From positions 186,001-250,000 of the forward strand of contig NZ_FNIQ01000005.1 in the NCBI RefSeq assembly GCF_900104025.1: 64,000 nucleotides of DNA. The letters are read 5' to 3'. Shown here in pieces: positions 8,201-15,662 of the stretch. The stretch is from Geodermatophilus sp. DSM 45219 (GTDB lineage Bacteria; Actinomycetota; Actinomycetes; Mycobacteriales; Geodermatophilaceae). A program made the translations under genes and the position numbers. How positions within the stretch are numbered: the first letter of the stretch is position 1; every line of letters begins with the position of its first letter. The notes beneath the pieces were generated by a model. It searched no databases and was not told where the DNA came from. It saw nothing but the letters and a program-made list of their open reading frames with translations.

Positions 8201-9478
8201 ACCGCGCTGGCCGAGGCGGTGACCGCGCTCCCGCCGGACCGGCTGCACGTGCACGTCCTCGACCACGCCGGCGGCGGGCTCGTCGCGGCCGTGTCCGGCC
8301 TCCCGCACACGGGGACCGCCGTCAGCCGGGACGACGCCCTGCGCACCGTCCGGCTGCTGGACCGGCTGGCGCAGCAGGTGGCCGCCCGCCGCGCCGCCCC
8401 GACCGGCGAACGGCCGTACCTGCTGCTGCTCGTCGACGGCGTCGAGTCGCTCATGGCCCAGCTGGACGAGGCGGACCCGGGAAACGGGTCGGCGGCCTTC
8501 CTGCGCCTGGTCCGGGACGGCGGGGCGGCCGGGCTGACCTGCCTGCTCACCGGCGACCGGGCCGTCCCCGGGGGCCGGCTGGCGGGAGCCGTGGGCACCC
8601 GGCTCGTCCTGCCGCTGCCCGACCGCGCCGACTACGCCGTCGCCGGCATCCCCGCCCGGGAGGTGCCCGCGCACCGGCCGCCGGGACGCGCGCTGGTCGG
8701 CGAGGGTGCCCGGGAGTGCCAGCTCGCCCTCCCCCGCCCCCTGCCGACCGGCGTGCCGACCGTCCCGCCCGGCCGGCACCGGCCGCTGTCGGTGCCGGAG
8801 CTGCCGGCCGCGCCGGTGCTGACCCTGACCGGTCCGGGGGCGGAGGGGGATCCCCTGCGCCTCCTGGTCGGACCGGGTGGGGACGACGGCGGCGTCCTGG
8901 CGGTCGACCTGCGGCGGACCGGCGGCCTGCTCGTCGCCGGTCCACCGGGCAGCGGGCGGAGCACCGCGCTGGACTCCTGCGCCGGCTCCCTCGCCGCCGC
9001 GGGCGTCGCCGTGCTGCGGGTCGGCCGCGGCGCCCTGGCGGACGCCGGGCCGGGCCAGCGGGGGTTGGACGCCGCCGACCTGGGCGGCTGGCAGGAGTGG
9101 CTCATGGAGCTCGACGGGGCCCCCGGCGCAGTCGTCGTCGACGACTCCGGGCTGCTGGCCGACTCGGTGGTGCTGGGCGCGCTGGCCGCGGCCGAGGGTG
9201 TGCCGGGCCTCGTCCCCGTGGTCGCGGGGACCGCCGCCGAGCTGTCGACCGCCTTCCGCGGCCCGGTGCCCGCGCTGCGGAGGCGGCGCAGCGGCCTGCT
9301 GCTCTGCCCCGCCCCGGGGGACGCCGACCTGCTGGGCATCCGGCTCCCCCGGACCCCCGTGCCCACGCGGCCCGGATCGGGCTGGTTGGTGGTGGCGGGG
9401 GTCGCGCAGCGGGTGCAGGTGGCCCGCCGGGAGTCGCGGGCAGGGGTCCCGGTCGGTGTTCGCGGGGCGGACTGGTGA
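5285..9478 (+). CDS. essC: FHA-domain EssC/EccC-type type VII secretion ATPase
   Basis: This is a very large membrane ATPase of up to 1397 residues. Residues about 27-95 look like a YukD-type ubiquitin-like domain (inferred). Residues 106-200 form an FHA phosphothreonine-binding domain with GRSGEAAVRL, SRRH and SSNG. Two transmembrane helices lie at about 249-267 and 271-290. Three FtsK/SpoIIIE-type ATPase domains follow. The first has a full Walker A (GTTGSGKS, 642-649) and Walker B (LVIVVDE, 740-746). The second and third read GGAGSGRTT (about 961) and GPPGSGRST (about 1219), with Arg in place of the Walker Lys. This order resembles EssC of Firmicutes-type T7SS. The start is either ATG 5285 or GTG 5333. 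It pairs with the divergent WXG100 gene. Confidence 0.9.
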   Translation: MCRRAVHGAPCGQGRPVPARSPATRCWTLVTPSGALDVALSARDDDRLGAVLPLLATAVGAPAAQLWSGSTRLDDDLPLTDPALLHGAVLGLGRPGPRSDTDARPGALELQVTGGPDAGTAVPLDRGRHVVGRSGEAAVRLTDPAVSRRHLLVEVGSSDLQVSDLGSSNGSRLGGDRLGRQPTPWAAGTPLQVGASTLRTAGPGSARASLRPGEGGRLRLRPHPRLQAPREDAEVVLPAPPVPGPPRRLAWAAVALPAVGGVVLAWVLGVPHFLFFALLSPVVALGTWLSDRWSGRRSTRRARAAHAVELSAARSRLAAALHADSRAAEAAHPDLATLAAAARRRSTDLWQRRRSDPDALLVRLGSGPGESRVTCVEPDGTRRREQSELLPVVVELTGSGGLGIAGPRGPAVGALAAVLGQLAALHAPGEVDLAVLTTPGRLPDWAWLRWLPHLAPDAVHARSDAPADGADDESLRWLAALLARRAGGDAVPGWVVVLVDRPIGPHLLTALRRARSSGVVTLACGPSTAELPGSADAVLELSGETGERGTLLRPGAGVRPIAAVDRLPRPVAARLARNLAALAPADSVATVPRRVRLLDLPEVGGTGWSRSRDRLAATLGRTATGELTVDLCRHGPHALVAGTTGSGKSELLQTLIAGLALTHPPDRCSFLLVDYKGGAAFAEAAELPHTVGLLTDLDGAATARALRSLTAELTRREELLAVHGVADLALLPDGVELARLVIVVDEFAGLAEELPALLSGLVGIAQRGRSLGVHLVLATQRPGGVVSPEIRANCTLRICLRTTDEAESRDVLGTPQAAALPVDTPGRGYLRTGGSAPVLFQAARVSGAPPDVRDPGPRVARWRWPAAPDPATVDDVPTSPSDLARLTGALARRAAEAGLPRPHRPWLPPLPDRLPATDLPHPAGGDAPDRLRVGVLDRPEAQAQEPLVLDLGRAGGWLAVGGAGSGRTTFLRTALAEAVTALPPDRLHVHVLDHAGGGLVAAVSGLPHTGTAVSRDDALRTVRLLDRLAQQVAARRAAPTGERPYLLLLVDGVESLMAQLDEADPGNGSAAFLRLVRDGGAAGLTCLLTGDRAVPGGRLAGAVGTRLVLPLPDRADYAVAGIPAREVPAHRPPGRALVGEGARECQLALPRPLPTGVPTVPPGRHRPLSVPELPAAPVLTLTGPGAEGDPLRLLVGPGGDDGGVLAVDLRRTGGLLVAGPPGSGRSTALDSCAGSLAAAGVAVLRVGRGALADAGPGQRGLDAADLGGWQEWLMELDGAPGAVVVDDSGLLADSVVLGALAAAEGVPGLVPVVAGTAAELSTAFRGPVPALRRRRSGLLLCPAPGDADLLGIRLPRTPVPTRPGSGWLVVAGVAQRVQVARRESRAGVPVGVRGADW

Positions 9479-9498
9479 CCGGCCGCCCGGCACCCGGC

Positions 9499-10011
9499 TC
9501 AGAGCAGCTCGAGCAGCGTCCCGATCTCCTGCGTGGCGTACCAGGCGAGCTCGTGCCCCTCGGCCTGGTCGACGACGAACTGCGCGTCCTCGCTGCCGAG
9601 GTCTGCCTCCAGGACGACGTTGACCGCCGCCCGCACGTCGTCCTCGGCGTCGGCGCCGTCCACGTGCGCACTCGCGACGTGGGCCAGCGCGACGTCGCCG
9701 ACCACGCGTACGGCACCCCGGTCGGTGTCGGGGTCGTCGAGCTCGGTCACCGCGGTGTCGGGGGCGTCGGCGGCCAGCACGACACGGCGGCGGGCCGCCG
9801 AGGGGTCGACGTCGATCAGCCGGAGGCTGGCCCGCGCCGCGGCGAGCAGGGCGGCGTACTCCAGCTCCTCCTCGTCGGCCCCGGCGTCACTGAGCGCGTA
9901 GAACTCGCGCAGCGCGGGCGTGACCGCGAAGCCGGTGAGCGGCCCGGTCAGGCGCCCGTCGTCCACGAGCGTCCGCAGGACGCTCGTCGTGGCAGGCAGG
10001 TAGACGCGCAC
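9499..10011 (-). CDS. DUF6912 family protein
   Basis: The 170-residue acidic soluble protein starts MRVYLPATTSVLRTLVDDG, the conserved opening of actinobacterial family DUF6912, and ends in YATQEIGTLLELL. There are no membrane segments or catalytic motifs and the function is unknown. It starts at GTG 10011, with GGAGCC just upstream and a -10 element GATACCGT near 10045-10050. It is convergent with the EssC gene, 20 bases apart, and downstream of the acyltransferase gene on the same strand. Confidence 0.75.
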   Translation of the reverse strand: MRVYLPATTSVLRTLVDDGRLTGPLTGFAVTPALREFYALSDAGADEEELEYAALLAAARASLRLIDVDPSAARRRVVLAADAPDTAVTELDDPDTDRGAVRVVGDVALAHVASAHVDGADAEDDVRAAVNVVLEADLGSEDAQFVVDQAEGHELAWYATQEIGTLLELL

Positions 10012-10110
10012 CGGGCTGGCTCCTCAGGACGGGGTGGAGAGCCGACGGTATCCCGGCGCCCGCGCGCGCCCGGTGGGCCCGGGTGGGTCGCGGGCCGGTG
10101 TGCGCCCGTG

Positions 10111-11490
10111 TCAGCCGGCGGTCTCGACCAGCACGGCGAGCTCCTGCTCGATGAGGTCGGCGAGCACGTCGACGTCCCCGACGCCGTCCCGGTCGGCGTT
10201 CAGGCCGAAGAAGACGCAGCCGTCGTAGCTGGTGATCCCCACCGACAGCCCCTGACCGGGAGCCAGCGGCACCACGGGGAAGACCTCGAGCATCCGGGCA
10301 CCCGCCGCGTAGAGCGGCACCTGGGGGCCGGGCGAGTTGGTGACCACCAGGTTGGCCATCCGCCGGGACAGGCCGCGCGCCGCGCGGGCGCCGAGGGCGT
10401 GCAGCGTGGGCGGCGCGAACCCGGTGAGCGCGATCAGGGCGTCGGCGCCGACCGACCGCCGGTGCTGGTTGACCCCGCGCATGGCGTAGCTCAACCGCGC
10501 GAGCCGCACCCGCGGGTTCGGCTCGCCCACCGGGAGGTCGACCAGGTAGCTCGACACCCGGTTGCCCGGCGCCTCCTCCTCCTCGCCCTGCACCGACACC
10601 GGCACCAGCGCCCGCACCGACGTCGAGCCGACGACCGCCTGCCCCCGGGACAGCAGCCAGTCGCGCAGCGCGCCGGTCACGACGGTCAGCAGCACGTCGT
10701 TGACCGTGCCGCCGTGGGCCTTGCGGACCCGTTTGACGTCGTCGAGCTCGACGCGCGCCACCGCGACCCGGCGCTGGCTGCCGCTGGTCGCGTTCAGCGG
10801 GCTGCTCGGCGCCGGGAACAGGGCGGACCGCGCCGCCCGCACGGCCCCGCCGGCGGCGCCGGTGAGCCGCGCGCCGGTGGCGCGCACGTCGGTGACGGCG
10901 TGCCGCGCGGTCTCCACGACGGCCGACGGGCGCTGCACGTACTCCTCCACCGCCTCGCCGACCAGCTGCAGGACCCCGGGCAGCCGACGGGGGCGCCACT
11001 GCTCCGGCTCGGGCAGGAACGCATCGGGCGAGTGGTCGAGCAGCACCTGGCCGATGTCGACGGTGCCGAGCCCGTCGACCAGCGCCGGGTGGGTCTTCGT
11101 GATCACCGCGACCCGGCCCTCGGGCAAGCCCTCCACCAGGTAGAGCTCCCACAGGGGACGGCCGCGGTCCAGCGGCCGCGCGACCACCCGCGAGACCAGG
11201 TCGAGCAGCTGCGCCTGGGTCCCCGGGCGGGGCACCGCAGATCGGCGGACGTGGTACTCGACGTCGAAGTCGGGGTCGTCGGCCCAGACCGGGTTGGCCA
11301 GGTGCCCGGGCACCTCGAGGACCCGCTGGCGGTAGCGCGGCACCAGCGGGAGGCGGGCCTCGACCAGGGAGGCGAGCGCGTCCAGGCCACCGGTCGGCGG
11401 CTCGAGCACCAGCACCCCCGCGACGTGCATCGGGTTGTCGGGCTTCTCGAGGTAGAGGAACGACGCGTCCAGGGTGGTCAGGCGCTCCAC
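10111..11490 (-). CDS. Wax ester synthase / diacylglycerol acyltransferase (WS/DGAT)
   Basis: The 459-residue protein has the two-domain CAT-like fold of bacterial WS/DGATs, which esterify acyl-CoA to fatty alcohols or diacylglycerol for storage lipid. It opens with ERLTTLDASFLYLE. The catalytic HHxxxDG motif is present as THPALVDG, keeping the essential second His and Asp-Gly but replacing the first His by Thr. NxPGP (NSPGP) and DGCVFFGLNADRD lie in the C-terminal half, as usual. The start at GTG 11490 is preceded by GGGAGGAGA. A TAGCGT -10 lies at 11519-11524. It is near the usual length. M. tuberculosis has a WS/DGAT gene (tgs3) at the corresponding place, as I recall. Confidence 0.9.
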   Translation of the reverse strand: MERLTTLDASFLYLEKPDNPMHVAGVLVLEPPTGGLDALASLVEARLPLVPRYRQRVLEVPGHLANPVWADDPDFDVEYHVRRSAVPRPGTQAQLLDLVSRVVARPLDRGRPLWELYLVEGLPEGRVAVITKTHPALVDGLGTVDIGQVLLDHSPDAFLPEPEQWRPRRLPGVLQLVGEAVEEYVQRPSAVVETARHAVTDVRATGARLTGAAGGAVRAARSALFPAPSSPLNATSGSQRRVAVARVELDDVKRVRKAHGGTVNDVLLTVVTGALRDWLLSRGQAVVGSTSVRALVPVSVQGEEEEAPGNRVSSYLVDLPVGEPNPRVRLARLSYAMRGVNQHRRSVGADALIALTGFAPPTLHALGARAARGLSRRMANLVVTNSPGPQVPLYAAGARMLEVFPVVPLAPGQGLSVGITSYDGCVFFGLNADRDGVGDVDVLADLIEQELAVLVETAG

Positions 11491-11590
11491 CGTCGGTCTC
11501 CTCCCGGTCGGGTGCCCCACGCTACGGCGCGGCGCCGCCGGGGGCACCCCCGTCGGCGGTGGGGCATCCCTCCGCCTGAGGAGGCCGTCG

Positions 11591-12886
11591 TCATCCGGCG
11601 CGGCGACCCAGCCGGGGTCGCCCGCGGCCGGCGGCCGGCACCGGCACGCCGGTCAGCGCGGCCGCCATCGACCGCAGCCCCTCCCGCAACGGGGAGGCCG
11701 GCGCCACCTCGGCCAGCGTGCGGCCCGCGGCCAGTGCCGCGTCGGTGGCCCGGCGGTCGGCGGGGAGGAAGAAGCCCACCTCGCGACCGGCGAAACGCCC
11801 GAGCGCCTCGCCGATCTCCCGGCGCGGGTCACCGGGCACCGGCCCGCGCCGCACCTGGTTGACCACCACGACCGGCTCGACGTCCGGGAGGACCTCGCGC
11901 AGTTCGCCGAGGGCCCGGATGCTCCGCTGCAGCGCCACGGGGTCCGCACCGCTGACGCACAGCACGGTGTCGGCGGCCTCCAGGACCGTGAGGGTCACGC
12001 CGTTGCGCCGAGGGGCGGCGGTGTCGAAGGAGAGCTCCTCGTCCTCCTCTAGGCTGAAGGCGCAGTCGACCACGGTCAGCGCGGCGCTGCGACGGACCTC
12101 GTCGAGCACGGCGGCGACGGCGTGCGGGCGGAGCTCCGGCCAGCGGTCGGCGCGGGCCAGCCCGGTGAGGACGCCGAGCCGGGGCCGCACCGACCACGCC
12201 AGGCGGGCCAGCGCCGCCTCGTCGAGGGTGCCTGCGGCCGCCTGCCGTGCCGCGCCGGCGAGTCCCGGGGACTCGTCGAGCAGGCCGAGCACCTGGGCCA
12301 CGACGCCGCCGTAGACGTCGGCGTCGACCAGGAGGGTGCTCACGTCGAGCCGGGCGGCCTCGTCGGCGAGCCCGACGGCCACCGTGGTCCGACCCGGCGC
12401 ACCGGTCGGGCCCCAGACCGCCACCACGCGACCGCGACCGGCCGACCGCCGGGGCGCCGGCTCAGGAGTGCCGTACGCGGGCAGCGCCGCACGTGGGTCC
12501 GCGATGTCCCGGCCGGACGGCGTGCTCCCGGACACCGCCTCGCGCAGCGCCCGGGCGATCGCCTCGGGCTCGGCGTCGGCGGGCAGGACCCGCCCGATGC
12601 CCAGTCCGCGCAGCCGGTCTGCGGCCTGCTCGTCGCCGGGGTCGACGAGCCCGACGACGGCGACCCCGGCCGCCGCCAGCCGGGCCACCGCGTCACCGTC
12701 GAGTCGCCGCAGATCGGCGGACAGCAGCGCCGCCTGCGCCGTGCCGGTGGCCGCGGCGGCCAGCAGCTCGGAGACGTCGACGCACCGGCGGACGACGGTG
12801 ACCCCGTGGTCGGCCCGGTCGAGCGCCCCGACCAGCGCGGACTCCCACCCGGCGCCGGTGACCGCGGTGAAGACCTGCAGCGCCAT
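11591..12886 (-). CDS. CpaE-like MinD/ParA-family ATPase
   Basis: This 431-residue protein has an N-terminal receiver-like pseudo-domain (about 1-120), an Ala-rich linker, and a C-terminal MinD/ParA ATPase from about 150. The deviant Walker A region reads GPTGAPGRTTVAVGLA, with Arg where the Walker Lys usually stands, followed by LLVDADVYGG and VVDCAF. That layout is CpaE/TadZ, the ATPase that positions Tad (Flp) pilus machinery. It starts at ATG 12886, sharing one base with the stop of the upstream SAF-domain gene, so the two are translationally coupled. No CpaF ATPase or pilin gene lies in the window, so the pair may serve another complex. Confidence 0.8.
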   Translation of the reverse strand: MALQVFTAVTGAGWESALVGALDRADHGVTVVRRCVDVSELLAAAATGTAQAALLSADLRRLDGDAVARLAAAGVAVVGLVDPGDEQAADRLRGLGIGRVLPADAEPEAIARALREAVSGSTPSGRDIADPRAALPAYGTPEPAPRRSAGRGRVVAVWGPTGAPGRTTVAVGLADEAARLDVSTLLVDADVYGGVVAQVLGLLDESPGLAGAARQAAAGTLDEAALARLAWSVRPRLGVLTGLARADRWPELRPHAVAAVLDEVRRSAALTVVDCAFSLEEDEELSFDTAAPRRNGVTLTVLEAADTVLCVSGADPVALQRSIRALGELREVLPDVEPVVVVNQVRRGPVPGDPRREIGEALGRFAGREVGFFLPADRRATDAALAAGRTLAEVAPASPLREGLRSMAAALTGVPVPAAGRGRPRLGRRAG

Positions 12887-13785
12887 CAGGGCGCCCCGGC
12901 CGGCGGGACGGCGGGTGCCGTTGCGGGAGGCGGGGCCACGTCCGCGGCCGGCGCGGGCAGGGGGGTCGGCTCGGGCTCAGGGATCGGCGCCGGCATGGAG
13001 GGAGTGGGTGCGGCGGTCGACGGAGCCGGTGCGGCCGACGACGACGTCCCGGTCGGGCGCGCGGCCGCCGTGCCGGCCGCGCCGCCGGTGTCCACGGACC
13101 CGTGCACGACCACGACCAGCGGCCGGCCACCGATCGCGGCCAGCACTGCCGGAGCGTCCTCGACCGGGACCGAGACGACGACCTGCACCGTCGTCGTGGC
13201 CGTCGACAGCACGCCCTCGGTGCGCCCGGAGATCGCCTGCACCGGGGCCGCTGCGACGACCAGCGCCACGCTGCCGTCACCGGCCGCGGTGGCTCCGGCT
13301 GCGGGATCGGCCACGGCGTAGACGTCGACGACCTGGCCGCGGTCCAGCCCCGGCGGCACGTAGCCGGCCTGCACCGGCAGCGCGAGCTGCACCAGCTCGG
13401 CCGGCTCCTCCAGCGCGGTCCGCGGCAGCAGCTCGCCGCTGCGCACCGCCCGCGCGAGGGTGCGGCCCTCCGGCTGCGTGCTGGTCGCCAGATAGGCACC
13501 GGCGACGTCGTCGAGCCGGACGTCCACGGCCACGAGGTCCTCGGCAGCGAGCTGCGTGCCGGCGGCGAGGTCGCCCGCGGCCGACCAGACCGGCACCGTC
13601 GCGTCGGCCGCGGCGACCACGCGGGCGCCGAGGAGGACCGAGCCGAGCACCAGCAGGACGCCCAGGACCAGCCGCAGGTCGAGCCACCGCGGGGGCCGCA
13701 CCCGGCGCGGCACCGTCCCCGGCACGGCGGCTGCGCCCGGGGCGGTCCCCTCCGGAGCGGTGGCCTCGGTGCGCGTGGCGCTCAC
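12886..13785 (-). CDS. CpaB/RcpC-like SAF-domain protein
   Basis: This is a 299-residue membrane-anchored protein with one N-terminal helix (DLRLVLGVLLVLGSVLLGARVV). The SAF domain follows (VPVWSAAGDLAAGTQLAAED), then a beta-rich RcpC/CpaB region. The C-terminal 80 residues are Ala/Pro/Thr-rich and probably span the wall. CpaB proteins are periplasmic or wall parts of Tad pilus systems. The start at GTG 13785 is preferred over upstream in-frame codons because the extension is Pro/Arg-rich and lacks family resemblance. It overlaps the CpaE-like gene at TGATG. Confidence 0.75.
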   Translation of the reverse strand: MSATRTEATAPEGTAPGAAAVPGTVPRRVRPPRWLDLRLVLGVLLVLGSVLLGARVVAAADATVPVWSAAGDLAAGTQLAAEDLVAVDVRLDDVAGAYLATSTQPEGRTLARAVRSGELLPRTALEEPAELVQLALPVQAGYVPPGLDRGQVVDVYAVADPAAGATAAGDGSVALVVAAAPVQAISGRTEGVLSTATTTVQVVVSVPVEDAPAVLAAIGGRPLVVVVHGSVDTGGAAGTAAARPTGTSSSAAPAPSTAAPTPSMPAPIPEPEPTPLPAPAADVAPPPATAPAVPPAGAP

Positions 13786-13963
13786 AGCCAGCGGTCCCCC
13801 TCTGCACGGGTGCCGGGGACGCCTGGGTGGTCCACGGTCGGACGGCGATGATGCGGTACCGGGCCCGGTGCGTGCAGGCGTTGTCCACACGTTCGGGGCT
13901 GTGGACAGCGCGCATGCCACCCGGACGGGGCTGCCAGACTGTCGGGGACCGGACGGAGACCTG

Positions 13964-14239
13964 ATGCCCACACCGCGGTTCCTGACCCTCGACGACGTCG
14001 CCGAGATCCTCAACGTCTCGTGGTCGCAGGCCTACGCGCTGGTGCGCCGCAAGGAGCTGATCGCCATCCAGATCGGCGGCCGCGGTCAGTGGCGGGTCGA
14101 GACCGACGAGCTCGAGCGCTTCATCGCCCAGAAGTACGCCGAGGCGCGCGCCGGCACCGTTCCGCCGGAGCCCCCCGCCGAGGAGCAGGGGGCACCGGAC
14201 GACGCGACCTCCAGCCCCGGGGGGCGCAGCCGGGGCTGA
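13964..14239 (+). CDS. Excisionase-type helix-turn-helix DNA-binding protein
   Basis: A 91-residue protein whose first 60 residues form a winged HTH of the MerR/excisionase class: FLTLDDVAEILNVSWSQAYA for the HTH, then IGGRGQWRVETDELERFI for the wing. The tail is acidic and disordered. This resembles the small actinobacterial regulators related to BldC, which bind direct repeats cooperatively. It is a chromosomal regulator rather than a phage excisionase, since no integrase is nearby. ATG 13964 has GGAG six bases upstream. It is convergent with the next gene and lies 690 bases from a tandem-decamer promoter region at 14869. Confidence 0.82.
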   Translation: MPTPRFLTLDDVAEILNVSWSQAYALVRRKELIAIQIGGRGQWRVETDELERFIAQKYAEARAGTVPPEPPAEEQGAPDDATSSPGGRSRG

Positions 14240-14257
14240 CCCGGTCCGGCGTCCGGG

Positions 14258-14827
14258 TCAGTCCAGCCCGGGCGCGAGGGTCCGCACCACCGCGACCGCC
14301 GACAGGGCCACCGCCCGCACCCCGCGCACGGCCGCCGCTCGACGGGGCTGGTCGGCAGCGTGCTCGGCCAGCTCCACGTGGTCCGCGCCGACGCCGTCCA
14401 CGGTGCCGACGTACACCGACCCGTCGTCCAGGACCAGCTGCACCGCACTCCGGTCGCGGGCCAGTCCCCGCAGCGCCCGCCGCAGGTCCATCCGCACGCG
14501 CGCTGGAGCGCCCTCCCGGGGTGCGGCCGTGCCCCGTCCGAGACCGGCGACCGTGCGCACCGTGGCCGTCGCCACGAGGACCTCCCGTCGCCCCTCGTCG
14601 GTCAGCAGCAACCAGTCGGCGCCCACCTCGACGAGGACGCCGCTGACGTCCCCCGCGCCGCGGCACCGCACGGCCAGCCACCGGCCGACCGCTCCGGCCA
14701 GCCGGTCGACCAGCAGGACCGCCCCGGTCTCCACGCGCCGTCGCGACGCGTCCTCGGCCCTCTCGGCCGCGGCCTCCGCCTCGTCGAACTCCGCCTGCAG
14801 GTCGGCGAAGAGCTGTTGCCACCGCAT
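14258..14827 (-). CDS. Conserved hypothetical protein with N-terminal coiled coil
   Basis: This 189-residue protein is not recognised. The N-terminus (MRWQQLFADLQAEFDEAEAA) predicts a charged amphipathic helix or coiled coil. The rest is beta-rich, with VGADWLLLTDEGRREVLVAT and VLDDGSVYVGTVDGVGADHV, suggesting small barrel or SH3-like repeats. There is no signal peptide or membrane helix. The start is ATG 14827, eight codons inside a longer frame, because GAGGAGGTGG stands directly upstream. A TAGTGT element lies just 5'. It is divergent from the LysM gene. Confidence 0.65.
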   Translation of the reverse strand: MRWQQLFADLQAEFDEAEAAAERAEDASRRRVETGAVLLVDRLAGAVGRWLAVRCRGAGDVSGVLVEVGADWLLLTDEGRREVLVATATVRTVAGLGRGTAAPREGAPARVRMDLRRALRGLARDRSAVQLVLDDGSVYVGTVDGVGADHVELAEHAADQPRRAAAVRGVRAVALSAVAVVRTLAPGLD

Positions 14828-14868
14828 CCGCCACCTCCTCGGTTTCCACACTAGTAGGGGCTGGTCCT

Positions 14869-14898
14869 TGCGTTTGCGTGCGTTTGCTTGCTTTAGTC
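14869..14898 (+). repeat. Tandem decamer in divergent promoter region
   Basis: Two near-perfect 10-bp units (TGCGTTTGCG, TGCGTTTGCT) are followed by a related third (TGCTTTAGTC). The units are phased with the DNA helix and lie between the divergent genes starting at 14827 and 14930. This is a candidate binding site for a cooperatively binding regulator, such as the HTH protein encoded at 13964. Confidence 0.55.
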
Positions 14899-14929
14899 AC
14901 GCGGCACGCTGACCAGTCGAGGAGGAGAC

Positions 14930-15616
14930 ATGTCGATCCGGCGCCTGCTGGGGACGGTGGCGGCGATGGCTGTCGCGGCCGTCGCGCTGCGTTCGGTGAC
15001 CCCGGACCTCGCCGCGGTCACGGGAGCCGGGCTGGACCTGCAGCGGGCCGTCGACACCACGGGCGCCGAGACGGTCCTGCTCGCCGGCGTCGCGGCGCTG
15101 GCCTGGGGCGCCTGGCTCTGGGGCGCACTCGGGCTGGTGCTCACCGCGCTCTCCGGCCTGCCCGGGGCCGCGGGCGCCGCCGCACGGGCGCTCACCCGGT
15201 GCCTGCTCCCGGCCGGTGCACGCCGCGCGGCGGCTCTCGCCCTCGGCGTCGGCCTGGTCGCCGGGGGCCCGGTGCTGACCGGGTGCGCTGCGGGTCCCGT
15301 CACCCCGGCCGTGGTCGTCGCCGCGTCGCAGAGCCCGGTCGCCGACTGGCCGGCCCCCGCTCCTCCGGTCGCGGACCGGCCCGCTCCCGTGCCCGATTGG
15401 CCGTCCCCGGCGCCCGGGGAACACGTCGTCCTGCGGGGTGAGTGCCTGTGGGACATCGCCGAGGACGACCTCACCCGCCGGGCCGGCGAGATCCCGACCG
15501 ACGCCGAGGTGGCCGCCGCCGTCTCCGCCTGGTGGCAGGCCAACGCCACGGTGATCGGCCCCGACCCCGACCTCCTGCTGCCCGGTCAGGTGCTGCGTCC
15601 TCCCCCGGCGCCGTGA
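14930..15616 (+). CDS. LysM-domain membrane protein
   Basis: This 228-residue protein has hydrophobic segments near residues 5-25, 48-75 and 97-120. A Pro/Ala-rich stretch follows, then a C-terminal LysM-type peptidoglycan-binding module: EHVVLRGECLWDIAEDDL to DPDLLLPGQVLRPP. LysM at the outer face would tether the protein to peptidoglycan. ATG 14930 has GAGGAGGAG eight bases upstream. It is followed 46 bases later by the Rv3235-like gene on the same strand, which is probably in the same transcript. Confidence 0.82.
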   Translation: MSIRRLLGTVAAMAVAAVALRSVTPDLAAVTGAGLDLQRAVDTTGAETVLLAGVAALAWGAWLWGALGLVLTALSGLPGAAGAAARALTRCLLPAGARRAAALALGVGLVAGGPVLTGCAAGPVTPAVVVAASQSPVADWPAPAPPVADRPAPVPDWPSPAPGEHVVLRGECLWDIAEDDLTRRAGEIPTDAEVAAAVSAWWQANATVIGPDPDLLLPGQVLRPPPAP

Positions 15617-15662
15617 CCGTGCCGCGCTCCGCCGTCCCTCCCCCGAACCTCCGGAGTCCCCG

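Noticed and set aside
13964-14239. Excisionase of an integrated element
   Set aside because: The HTH protein is excisionase-like in fold, but there is no integrase, attachment repeat, tRNA or phage gene nearby, and composition matches the chromosome.
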